Shown here one piece after another: positions 1-9,361 of a stretch of DNA of 64,000 nucleotides; the first letter of the stretch is position 1, and each line of letters starts with the position of its first letter. Made by a program: the position numbers and the translations under genes. The notes below the pieces were generated by a model. It was not told the DNA's origin. It saw nothing but the letters and a program-made list of their open reading frames with translations, and made no database searches. The stretch is from Pseudomonadota bacterium (lineage in GTDB: Bacteria; Pseudomonadota; Alphaproteobacteria; Caulobacterales; Caulobacteraceae). The DNA lies in the NCBI GenBank assembly GCA_018241995.1, contig JAFECT010000001.1:153959-217958 (forward strand). The letters run 5' to 3'.

Positions 1-349
1 GGGCGCCGACGTTCTCACGCACGGTCAGCGACGACCACAGGGCGCCGGACTGGAACAGCACGCCCCAGCGGCGCTCGATCTCTTCCATCTCCGCGTCGTC
101 GACGTCGCTCATGTCCTTGCCGAACACGCGCACCTCGCCCTCGTCCGGACGCCTGAGGCCGATGATGGAGTTCAACAGCACCGTCTTGCCCGCGCCCGAG
201 CCGCCGACCAGGCCCATGACCTCGCCCTTGCGCACGGTCAGGTTCAGGCCGTCGTGGACCGTATGGTCGCCGAAGCGGTTGACCAGCCCACGCACCACGA
301 TGGGCGCGTCGGCGTCGTCCTTCGCCGCGCTGTAGCCCGCCGCGCTCAA
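1..349 (-). CDS. mlaF: Lipid ABC transporter ATP-binding subunit (MlaF-like), partial
   Basis: N-terminal part of an ABC ATPase that runs off the left edge of the window. About 116 residues are present. They include a Walker A motif (GGSGAGKT) and a Q-loop region (FQSGALWSS) typical of MlaF/Ttg2A-type ATPases. The likely start is TTG at 349, which overlaps the mlaE stop in TTGA, so the two are translationally coupled. The protein would power movement of phospholipids between the outer and inner membranes with the MlaE permease. The signature and Walker B motifs lie outside the window. The family call rests on Walker A plus the MlaE neighbour. Confidence 0.85.
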   Translation of the reverse strand, partial: MSAAGYSAAKDDADAPIVVRGLVNRFGDHTVHDGLNLTVRKGEVMGLVGGSGAGKTVLLNSIIGLRRPDEGEVRVFGKDMSDVDDAEMEEIERRWGVLFQSGALWSSLTVRENVGA

Positions 350-1458
350 ACGTTCATCTCCAGATAGATCAGGGCGAACACCGCATCGATGGCGATGATC
401 GAAAAGATCGCCTGCACCACCGCCGAGGTCACCCGGCGGCCCAGCGACTCCACGTCCCCGCCCACCGCCAGGCCCTGACGACAGCCGATGGCGGCCACGA
501 CCAGGGCGAACACGGGCGCCTTCGACAGCCCCACCCAGAAATGCGCGGCCGAGATGTTCTGGCTGATGCGCTCGACATAGAAGGCCGGCGACAGGTCGAG
601 CTTGCTCCAGACCACCAGCGCGCCCCCGAACAGGCCCGAAAGGTCGGCCACGAAGGTCAGGAGCGGCGTCATGAGCAGCAGCGCCACGATGCGCGGCAGG
701 ACCAGGGCGTCGAAGGGATCGACGCCCAGCACGCGCATGGCGTCGACCTCCTGGTTCATCTTCATCGCGCCGATCTCGGCCGCGAAGCTGGAGGCCGACC
801 GCCCGGCCAGCAGCACCGCGGTGATCACCACCGAGAACTCGCGCATCACCGCGACGCCGATCAGTTCGACCACGAAGACCGAGGCGCCGAACTGCTGCAG
901 CAGATCCGCCCCCAGGAAGGCCACCACCGCGCCGATGAAGAAGGTGGTCACGGCCACAATGGGCAGGGCGTCCAGGCCCGCGCGCTCGATCTGCTCGAAC
1001 CAGGCGGCCCATCGGATCCGGCGAGGATTGACCAGCACGCGTCCGGTCACGGCCAGCAGATGCCCGTTGAAGGCCAGGCCGCGATAGAGCTCGACGCCGA
1101 TGTGCGCCACACCGCGGCCGATCTTCTCCAACGTCTTCTGGATCGGGTCCGGGCGCGGAGCCGAAGGCGGGCGGCTGGTGTCGGCGGAAGAGACCAGGTC
1201 CAGGATACGCCGCGCCTGCGGGCGCTCCGCCAGCGCCTCGGCCGGCAGGGCGCCGCCGGTGGCCTTCAGCAGCGCGAAGGCGCCCGTCGTGTCGAAGCGG
1301 CCCAGGTCCTCGGTGGCGACCGACTGGATCGCCGCTCCGCCCAGAGCGCGCGCTAGGCGCTCGCCGACCTGGCCGAGCGCCGTCGCCGTCCAGTCCCCGA
1401 TCAGGACCAGTCGCGTCTTTCCGGCGCTCGAATCGATACGGAAGTCGGCCGCTTGCAT
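346..1458 (-). CDS. mlaE: MlaE-family lipid ABC transporter permease with N-terminal STAS-like extension
   Basis: Permease of 370 residues. The first ~100 residues resemble a STAS/MlaB-like domain (RLVLIGDWTATALGQVGERL), fused ahead of the MlaE core. The core carries the family hallmark MNQEVDAMRVLGVDPFDALVLPR followed by hydrophobic segments. Separate MlaE proteins are usually ~260 residues, so the extra N-terminal domain fits the fused MlaB-MlaE form. It sits directly upstream of the mlaF ATPase with a 4-nt overlap. It acts in the inner membrane in retrograde phospholipid transport. The ATG at 1458 is preceded by a GGGGTAAG stretch. Confidence 0.88.
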   Translation of the reverse strand: MQAADFRIDSSAGKTRLVLIGDWTATALGQVGERLARALGGAAIQSVATEDLGRFDTTGAFALLKATGGALPAEALAERPQARRILDLVSSADTSRPPSAPRPDPIQKTLEKIGRGVAHIGVELYRGLAFNGHLLAVTGRVLVNPRRIRWAAWFEQIERAGLDALPIVAVTTFFIGAVVAFLGADLLQQFGASVFVVELIGVAVMREFSVVITAVLLAGRSASSFAAEIGAMKMNQEVDAMRVLGVDPFDALVLPRIVALLLMTPLLTFVADLSGLFGGALVVWSKLDLSPAFYVERISQNISAAHFWVGLSKAPVFALVVAAIGCRQGLAVGGDVESLGRRVTSAVVQAIFSIIAIDAVFALIYLEMNV

Positions 1459-1718
1459 GCTTACCCCATAGCAGAGCTTTGAACGGGGCTTAATCGAGCC
1501 GGTTCCACCGATAGAACCTTTAGGGCCGCATGGTCACGGCGTGAGATAAAATTCCCACATTCCAGTGTTACTTCGCGAGGTGTCATTTGAACATCAGTAT
1601 AGGATGGAACCAAAATCGCGACATTCTAGTCTTCCATTCCATTGCTCTGAACCATTTCCGCTCAAGCCAGCTTTCGCCGGGCTGAGTAGACCACAACAAA
1701 GCGTGATGTGCTTGCGGA

Positions 1719-4208
1719 GTGTGGAACCAAGCCACCCCACCCGCCGTTGTTAAGCCAGTGTCCATACAACCTTTTTCGGGGATTACGGCCTTGCAGGTTC
1801 CGCCGACGCGCGATCGCTCGCCTTCCAACACGTCCGTCATCGACCTCGCGGCCCTCCAGGTCCGCGATCCGTCGCGAACGGAGCCGCTCGTCTGCTTCTG
1901 CCATCTCCGTTGGGACTTCGTGTTCCAGCGGCCGCAGCATCTGATGACGCGCTTCGCCAAGCACCGCGACGTCTATGTCTTCGAAGAGCCCGTGCGCGCC
2001 GACCCGGACCAGGGTCCGTCGCTCGACATGCGCAAGTGCGAGAAGAGCGGCGTCACCGTCGCCACCCCGCGCCTGCCCGACGGCCTGGACGGCTGGGGCC
2101 GCGATGTGATCCTGCGCCAGCTGCTGGACGAGATGATCGCCTCGCGTGGCATCGAGCGGCCGGTGCTCTGGTACTACACCCCCATGATGCTGCCGTTCTC
2201 GCGGCACATCGAGCCCTCGGCCGTGGTCTATGACTGCATGGACGAGCTGGCCAACTTCAAGTTCGCCCCGCCCGAGCTGACCGAGCTGGAGCGCGAGCTG
2301 TTCGACCGCGCCGACGCGGTCTTCACCGGCGGCTATTCGCTCTATGAGGCGAAGCAGGACCGTCACCGCAACATCCACCCGTTCCCCTCGAGCGTGGACC
2401 GCGCCCACTTCGCCCAGGCGCTGGAGATGGGTGACGAGCCGGCAGATATGAAGGCCATCGCGCACCCGCGCATCGGTTTCTACGGCGTGGTCGACGAGCG
2501 GATGGACCTCGACATGATCGCGGCCGTCGCCGACGCCCGTCCCGAATGGCAGCTCGTGATCGTCGGGCCGGTGGTCAAGATCAGCGAGGACGACCTGCCG
2601 CGCCGGCCGAACCTGCACTGGCTGGGCGGCAAGACCTACGCCGAGCTGCCGGCCTATCTCGGCAGCTGGGACATCGCCATGATGCCCTTCGCCATCAACG
2701 AATCCACCCGCTTCATCAGCCCGACCAAGACGCCGGAATACCTGGCCGGCGGGCGGCCCGTGGTCTCGACCCCGATCACCGACGTGATCCGCCACTACGG
2801 CGAGATGGATGCGGTGCGCATCGCCGAGACGGCTGAGGATTTCGTGCGCGAGGCCGAGGCCTGCCTTGCGCTCGCCGCCGATCCTGAAGGCCCCTGGAAG
2901 GCCGAGGTGGACGAGACCCTGGCCGAGTTGTCGTGGGACCAGACACACCTGCGCATGAACGCCATCGTCGACAAGGCGGTGGGCTCCAACAACCCCCAGC
3001 CGCAGGCGGCGGGCGTGAAGCCGATCAGCGCTCCGGCGATCCGGACCGCCCGCCGCAGCGCCTATGACGTGCTGATTGTGGGCGCCGGTTTCGCCGGCTC
3101 GACCATCGCCGAGCGCTACGCCGCGGCCTCCAACAAGAAGGTGCTGCTGATCGACCGGCGCCCGCACATCGGCGGCAACGCCTATGACAAGCTCGACGCC
3201 TCGGGCGTGCTGATCCACCAGTATGGGCCGCACATCTTCCACACCAACTCGGCCGAGATCTTCGACTACCTGTCGAAGTTCACCAGCTGGCGCCCCTACG
3301 AGCACCGGGTTCTGGCCGACGTCGACGGCAAGCTGGTGCCCATGCCGATCAACCGCACGACGCTCAATGCGCTCTACGGCCTCGATCTGCGCTCAGACGA
3401 GCAGGCCGAGGATTTCCTGAAGTCGCGCGCCGAGCCGGTGGAGGTGATCAAGACCTCCAGGGACGTGGTGATTTCGGCGATCGGCCGCGAGCTCTACGAG
3501 ACCTTCTTCCAGGGCTACACCCGCAAGCAGTGGGGCATGGACCCGTCCGAGCTCGACAAGTCGGTCACCGCGCGCGTGCCGACCCGCACCAACACCGACG
3601 ACCGCTACTTTACCGACACGTTCCAGGCCATGCCCCTGCAGGGCTACACCCGGATGTTCGAGAACATGGTCGACCACGACAACATCGACATCGAGACCGG
3701 TGTGGACTTCGACGACGTGCGGCGCGAGGTGGCCTACGACCGCCTCGTCTTCACCGGGCCGATCGACGAGTATTTCGACTACCGCTACGGCCAGCTGCCC
3801 TACCGCTCACTGCGCTTCAAGCACGAGACCCTGGACCAGGAGTGGTTCCAGTCCGTGGCCACAGTGAACTACCCGGCCGAGTCCGTGCCCTACACCCGGA
3901 TCACCGAGTACAAGCACCTGACCGGCCAGTCGCACCCCAAGACCAGCGTCACCTACGAGTACCCCTCGGCTGAGGGCGACCCCTACTATCCGATCCCCCG
4001 GCCAGAGAACCAGGCGCTGTTCAAGAGGTACGAGGCCCTGGCCTTGCAGCACCCCGAAGTGACCTTCGTCGGGCGGCTGGCCACCTATCGCTATTACAAC
4101 ATGGACCAGGTCACCGGTCAGGCGCTCGCCACCTGGCGCAAGACCAACGAGCGCGACGCCCGCAAGAGCGCCACGGACGGCCTCGGCAAGGCCGCGGTGG
4201 CGATCTAA
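1719..4208 (+). CDS. Bifunctional glycosyltransferase / UDP-galactopyranose mutase fusion
   Basis: A single open frame of 829 codons joins two enzymes. Residues ~55-420 form a GT-B-like glycosyltransferase (FQRPQHL near the N-terminus, then TPEYLAGGRPVVSTP, the usual nucleotide-sugar-binding end). A linker of ~25 residues follows. Residues ~447-829 form a complete UDP-galactopyranose mutase: the FAD dinucleotide fold VLIVGAGFAGSTIAE, IGGNAYD, QYGPHIFHT, the KQWGMDP stretch and the C-terminal YRYYNMDQV. Glf converts UDP-galactopyranose to UDP-galactofuranose, so the fusion may couple donor synthesis to transfer into a surface glycan. No ATG is usable near the start. GTG at 1719 is used here, and TTG near 1791 is an alternative. 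A strong terminator follows. Confidence 0.9.
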   Translation: MWNQATPPAVVKPVSIQPFSGITALQVPPTRDRSPSNTSVIDLAALQVRDPSRTEPLVCFCHLRWDFVFQRPQHLMTRFAKHRDVYVFEEPVRADPDQGPSLDMRKCEKSGVTVATPRLPDGLDGWGRDVILRQLLDEMIASRGIERPVLWYYTPMMLPFSRHIEPSAVVYDCMDELANFKFAPPELTELERELFDRADAVFTGGYSLYEAKQDRHRNIHPFPSSVDRAHFAQALEMGDEPADMKAIAHPRIGFYGVVDERMDLDMIAAVADARPEWQLVIVGPVVKISEDDLPRRPNLHWLGGKTYAELPAYLGSWDIAMMPFAINESTRFISPTKTPEYLAGGRPVVSTPITDVIRHYGEMDAVRIAETAEDFVREAEACLALAADPEGPWKAEVDETLAELSWDQTHLRMNAIVDKAVGSNNPQPQAAGVKPISAPAIRTARRSAYDVLIVGAGFAGSTIAERYAAASNKKVLLIDRRPHIGGNAYDKLDASGVLIHQYGPHIFHTNSAEIFDYLSKFTSWRPYEHRVLADVDGKLVPMPINRTTLNALYGLDLRSDEQAEDFLKSRAEPVEVIKTSRDVVISAIGRELYETFFQGYTRKQWGMDPSELDKSVTARVPTRTNTDDRYFTDTFQAMPLQGYTRMFENMVDHDNIDIETGVDFDDVRREVAYDRLVFTGPIDEYFDYRYGQLPYRSLRFKHETLDQEWFQSVATVNYPAESVPYTRITEYKHLTGQSHPKTSVTYEYPSAEGDPYYPIPRPENQALFKRYEALALQHPEVTFVGRLATYRYYNMDQVTGQALATWRKTNERDARKSATDGLGKAAVAI

Positions 4209-4232
4209 GCCCCCAGCGCGCGCAGACGATCA

Positions 4233-4259
4233 GGGGAGGGCTCGCGCCCTCCCCTTTTT
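4233..4259 (+). terminator. Rho-independent terminator of the GT-Glf fusion gene
   Basis: A perfect 9-bp stem (GGGGAGGGC with GCCCTCCCC) closes a 4-nt loop TCGC and is followed by TTTTT. It lies 25 nt after the stop codon of the fusion gene and before a convergent gene. Confidence 0.9.
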
Positions 4260-4271
4260 CGTGACGGAAAC

Positions 4272-4850
4272 TCAGGCAGCAGCCTTAGGCTTCATGCCCA
4301 GCACCAGGGCCGCGGCGACCCCGGCGAACAGATACTTGCCGAACTCGGTCACCATCTGGGCGATGGAGTACATCTGCGGGAAGCCGTACCAGAGCCAGTA
4401 GGAGGCGTTGGTGGTGATCGCCGCCAGGACCCCGATCGCCGCGAAGCCCGCGACCCGCCCGCCGAAGCCGGACAGGCTGGTCTTTGAAACCAGCCAGAGC
4501 GCGATGAAGGCCTCGATCAGCTCCAGCACGAACTCGCCGATCAGCTGGCGCGGCTCCATGCCCGAACCCGGCGCCGGGCGATAAAGGAGCAGACCTGAGG
4601 GCGAGGTCTTCACCTTGTCCTCGTAGGCTTTCATCGACGCCTTGTCGTTCATGTCCATACCAGGGAACGCGTACAGCCCGGCCTTGTCGCCCGTGCCGGC
4701 CTTCATGGCGGCGATGGCGGCGGGCTCTCCGGCCGGCGGTATCTGGCTGAAGCCCATGGTTCCCAGGCCCAGGAACATGTGGGCCAAGAAGGTCCAGACG
4801 TACATCAACACACCCGCCGCGAGACCGGCGATGGCAAGCTTTCCGGACAT
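4272..4850 (-). CDS. Uncharacterised integral membrane protein
   Basis: 192 residues. One hydrophobic segment lies near the N-terminus (residues ~4-25) and about three in the C-terminal half, with a Pro/Gly-rich polar loop between (residues ~30-90). The start ATG at 4850 is chosen because AGGGGGAGA stands directly upstream; a longer frame would begin outside this ribosome-binding site. It resembles small alphaproteobacterial membrane proteins of unknown role, and I do not recognise a named family with confidence. It converges with the GT-Glf gene and precedes the UdgX gene on the same strand. Confidence 0.75.
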   Translation of the reverse strand: MSGKLAIAGLAAGVLMYVWTFLAHMFLGLGTMGFSQIPPAGEPAAIAAMKAGTGDKAGLYAFPGMDMNDKASMKAYEDKVKTSPSGLLLYRPAPGSGMEPRQLIGEFVLELIEAFIALWLVSKTSLSGFGGRVAGFAAIGVLAAITTNASYWLWYGFPQMYSIAQMVTEFGKYLFAGVAAALVLGMKPKAAA

Positions 4851-4914
4851 TGTCTCCCCCTGAAGTCGAATATCGACCACCGGAGCAAGACGCCGTTCGC
4901 AGCATTTGTCCAGT

Positions 4915-6353
<1,439 letters not shown>

Positions 6354-6357
<4 letters not shown>

Positions 6358-7601
6358 AACAGCCTCGGCTGCATCGGCGCGCGGCGCGCGGCCGGAATCA
6401 GCCTGGCCCGCAGGCCCGCGCTGTCGGTCAGGGCGCCCGGCGACCAGTCGGCGGCGACCAGGAATGGCCGAACGGCCGCGATCCCCCGGCACAGCTTGGC
6501 CACATCGGTCAGGGTCACCCGCTTGTGCCGGCGCAGGTCGAGGATACGGTCGACGCTCTTCACCCCCAGGCCCGGCACGCGCAACAGGGCCTCGCGCTCG
6601 GCCCGGTTCACGTCCACGGGAAAGCGCTCGCGGTTGGCCAGGGCCCAGGCCAGCTTGGGATCGACTTCCAGGTCCAGCATGCCGCCGGGCGCCGCCGAGG
6701 CGATCTCACGCCGGTCGAAGCCGTAGAACCGCATCAGCCAGTCAGCCTGATAGAGCCTGTGCTCGCGCAGCAGGGGCGCGGCCTGCAGCGGCAGGCGCGA
6801 GGTTGAATCCGGGATCGGGCTGAAGGCCGAGAAGTAGACGCGCCTCAGCTTATAGGCCCCGTAAAGCGTCTCGCTGCGCGCCAGGATCTCCGCGTCGTCG
6901 GCGCCGTCCGCGCCCACGATCATCTGGGTGCTCTGGCCCGCGGGCGCGAACCGGCGCGGCGCGGCGCGCGCCTTCGGGTCTGGCGCAGCCTCGTCCAGCG
7001 AGCGGCGGACCAGCCCCATCGCCCGCTTCACCGCCGACGCGCTCTTCTCCGGCGCCAGTTCGCCCAGGGCCTCCGCCCTCGGCAGTTCGATATTGGCCGA
7101 CAGCCGGTCGGCCCACAGTCCGGCCTCGCGGACCAGCTCAGGACTGGCCTCCGGGATCAGTTTCAGGTGGATGTAACCGCGGAAATCGTGGCCCTGGCGC
7201 AGGCTCCTCGCCACCCGCACCAGCTGCTCCATGGTGTAGTCGGCGTTCCTGATCACGCCCGACGACAGGAACAGGCCTTCGATGTAGTTCCGCCGATAGA
7301 AGTCCAGGGTCAGGCCGACGATCTCCTGAACCGAGAACCGCGCGCGCTGCACATTGCTGGAGACGCGATTGACGCAATAGGCGCAGTCCCAGACGCAGAA
7401 GTTGGTCAGCAGCACCTTGAGCAGGCTGACGCAGCGCCCGTCCGGGGTGAAGGCGTGGCAGATGCCGTGGCCGTCCGTGGCGCCCAGCCCCTTGCCGTCG
7501 CGAGAGGTGCGCTTGGGCGCCGAGCTGGACGCGCAGGAGGCGTCGTACTTGGCCGCGTCGGCGAGGATTTCGAGCTTACGCGAGAGACTGAGAACCGGCA
7601 T
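6354..7601 (-). CDS. Putative DNA modification/repair radical SAM protein (UDG-linked)
   Basis: 415 residues. The radical-SAM cluster motif CVWDCAYC (Cys69, Cys73, Cys76) should bind a 4Fe-4S cluster and S-adenosylmethionine. The C-terminus carries a helix-hairpin-helix (LLRVPGLGVKSVDRILDLR), a DNA-binding element. Additional Cys residues near the N-terminus (ICHAF, DGRC) precede the motif. This is the radical-SAM family regularly linked to UDG/DUF4130 genes; its substrate is not known to me. It is the first gene of a two-gene operon with udgX. Its ATG at 7601 lies 2 bp from a LexA-like box, so SOS control is likely. Confidence 0.88.
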
Positions 7602-7603
7602 TT

Positions 7604-7618
7604 GTTCTCATTATGTTC
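7604..7618. promoter_or_regulatory. LexA (SOS) box, GTTC-N7-GTTC
   Basis: GTTCTCATTATGTTC exactly fits the alphaproteobacterial LexA consensus of two GTTC direct repeats with a 7-nt spacer. It sits 2 bp upstream of the radical-SAM start codon and 86 bp upstream of the divergent GFA gene. LexA bound here would block the start region of the repair operon. Confidence 0.82.
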
Positions 7619-7704
7619 TCATATCTTGTGGCGCGCCAGCGGAATCCTGACACTTTTCGGCTCATGGCGCCGCAGACTGGCGCCCACAGTTTCCGGAGCC
7701 GCCC

Positions 7705-8103
7705 ATGACCGTCAGACACGCCCAATGCAGCTGCGGCCGCATCTCGATCCGCTGCGAGGGCGACCCGGGACGGCGCTCGGTCTGCCACTGCCTGGCCTGC
7801 CAGAGACGCACCGGCGCGCCGTTCGGCTGCACGGCCTGGTTCTCGGAGGCTCAGGTCCAGGCCGAGGGCGAACCCAGGCTGTGGACCCGCCGGGGCGACG
7901 ACGGCGGCGAGGGACGGTTCCGCTTTTGCCCGAACTGCGGCTCGACGGTCTGGTGGACCTGCGAGGCCTTGCCGGGCCAGATCGCCGTGGCGGTCGGCGC
8001 CTTCGCCGACCCCGGGTTCCCGCCGCCGCTGGTCTCGGTCTACGAGAACCGCAAGCACCCCTGGCTCGACCACTTCGCCGACCTCGATCTGGAGCGGTGC
8101 TAG
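7705..8103 (+). CDS. GFA/CENP-V family zinc-binding protein
   Basis: 132 residues with the full zinc Cys set of the glutathione-dependent formaldehyde-activating (GFA) family: CSCG near residue 10, CHCLAC at ~30 and FCPNCGS at ~75. Family members bind zinc through these cysteines; real substrates are known for few of them, so the enzymatic label is tentative. It is transcribed divergently from the radical-SAM/UdgX operon, sharing the intergenic region that holds the LexA box. A hairpin lies between it and the convergent dehydrogenase gene. Confidence 0.88.
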   Translation: MTVRHAQCSCGRISIRCEGDPGRRSVCHCLACQRRTGAPFGCTAWFSEAQVQAEGEPRLWTRRGDDGGEGRFRFCPNCGSTVWWTCEALPGQIAVAVGAFADPGFPPPLVSVYENRKHPWLDHFADLDLERC

Positions 8104-8110
8104 GCCAAGG

Positions 8111-8138
8111 AAAACGCCGCCCCCTTCCGGGAGCGGCG
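8111..8138 (-). terminator. Terminator of the Leu/Phe dehydrogenase gene
   Basis: Read on the minus strand, an imperfect ~10-bp GC stem (outer arms CGCCGC and GCGGCG) with a short loop is followed by TTTTCC. It lies between two convergent genes and ends transcripts of the dehydrogenase. Confidence 0.65.
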
Positions 8139-8165
8139 CGGGTAGCTCGTAGACGAAGACGCCGA

Positions 8166-9245
8166 TCAGGCCGCGGCGCGGGCTTCCTCGGCCGCGTCGA
8201 TGCGGGCGCGGGCGATGGCAGCGGCGATCTCGTGCGTCGGGCGGCCTTCGGCGACCGAACGCTCGAGGATTTCACCCAGGGTCAGCATCAGGCGGCCGAG
8301 CTTCATCTCGACCCACGCCGGGTCGTAGGAACCGCCGGTCTGAAGCGCGCGCATCTCGCTGGCCACATTGATGATGCCGCCGCCGTTGACGACGTAGTCG
8401 GGGGCGTAGACCAGGCCGCGGTCGAACACCGCGCGGCCGATCTCATGGCTGGCCAGCTGGTTGTTGGCGGCGCCGACGATGGCCTTGCCCTTCAGGCGCG
8501 GCAGGGTGTCGGCATTGACCGAGGCGCCCAGCGCGCAAGGCGCGAAGATGTCGGCCTCGACGTCATAGATGGCGTCGGGCGCCACGACGGTGGCGTTGGT
8601 GCGCTCGGCCACTTCGCGCAGCACCGGCTCGTTGACGTCGGTGACGATCAGCTTGGCGCCGGCGGCGTGCAGCTTGTCGGCCAGATAGCCGCCGACGTGG
8701 CCGACGCCCTGCACCGCCACGGTCAGGCCGTTCAGGTCGTTGGCGTTCCACAGGCGCTTGGCCACCAGCTTCACGCCGCGGAACACGCCCTCGGCGGTGG
8801 TCGGGCTGGGATCGCCCGAGGAAGCGGGCGTGCCTTCCAGGCCGACGACGTATTTGGTGGTCTTGCGGGTCGAGGCCAGGTCGGCGGGGCTGACGCCCAC
8901 ATCCTCGGCGGCCCAGTACTGGCCGCCCACGCGCTCGACCGCGCGGCCGAAGGCTTCGAACAGGGCGGGCGACTTCTGGGTGCGGCTGTCGCCGATGATC
9001 ACTGACTTGCCGCCGCCGAGGTCCAGGTCGGCCACGGCGTTCTTGTAGGACATGGCGCGCGACAGGCGTAGCACGTCGTCCAGCGCGGCTTCGGCGGTGG
9101 CGTAGTTCCACATGCGCGTACCGCCGCAGGCCGGGCCGCGGGCGGTGGAGTGCACGGCGATGATCGCCTTCAGGCCGGTCTTCTCGTCGTGGAAAGCGTG
9201 GACGCCCTCGTGGCCCTCGAAAGCCGGAGAATCGAACAGGGTCAT
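8166..9245 (-). CDS. Glu/Leu/Phe/Val dehydrogenase family protein (leucine dehydrogenase-like)
   Basis: 359 residues, the usual size for the leucine/phenylalanine/valine dehydrogenase branch rather than the ~450 of glutamate dehydrogenases. Visible motifs are ARGPACGGTRM, DLDLGGGKSVIIG (catalytic Lys region) and the NAD-binding stretch VAVQGVGHVGGYLA. It would deaminate branched-chain or aromatic amino acids to 2-oxo acids with NAD. The ATG at 9245 is chosen because the family N-terminus (MTLFDSPAFEGHE) begins there; the frame extends upstream without homology. Two TTTGC/GCAAA palindromes just upstream suggest amino-acid-responsive control. Confidence 0.87.
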   Translation of the reverse strand: MTLFDSPAFEGHEGVHAFHDEKTGLKAIIAVHSTARGPACGGTRMWNYATAEAALDDVLRLSRAMSYKNAVADLDLGGGKSVIIGDSRTQKSPALFEAFGRAVERVGGQYWAAEDVGVSPADLASTRKTTKYVVGLEGTPASSGDPSPTTAEGVFRGVKLVAKRLWNANDLNGLTVAVQGVGHVGGYLADKLHAAGAKLIVTDVNEPVLREVAERTNATVVAPDAIYDVEADIFAPCALGASVNADTLPRLKGKAIVGAANNQLASHEIGRAVFDRGLVYAPDYVVNGGGIINVASEMRALQTGGSYDPAWVEMKLGRLMLTLGEILERSVAEGRPTHEIAAAIARARIDAAEEARAAA

Positions 9246-9259
9246 GCCGTGAACATGCC

Positions 9260-9303
9260 TTTTGCTGCAAAATTTGTGCGCCCACCTAGTCCCTTTGCGC
9301 AAA
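9260..9303. promoter_or_regulatory. Paired palindromic operators upstream of the dehydrogenase
   Basis: Two related palindromes stand in the 116-bp gap before the dehydrogenase gene: TTTTGC-T-GCAAAA at 9260-9272 and TTTGCGCAAA at 9294-9303. Their centres are ~32 bp apart, about three helical turns, as expected for a dimeric regulator that binds cooperatively. The regulator is unidentified; an Lrp/AsnC-type protein is one possibility. Confidence 0.55.
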
Positions 9304-9361
9304 ATTCGCAAGCGACACCGGGCGCGGTGCGTCGCCTCAGGCGCGCCTTCCGGCCACGCTT

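Noticed and set aside
1662..3305. 547-codon minus-strand frame over the GT-Glf gene
   Set aside because: Antisense shadow of the fusion; Glu/Val/Arg-rich without domains.
7167..9005. 612-codon open frame on the plus strand overlapping the radical-SAM, GFA and dehydrogenase genes
   Set aside because: It crosses genes on both strands and has reverse-complement composition; no motif.
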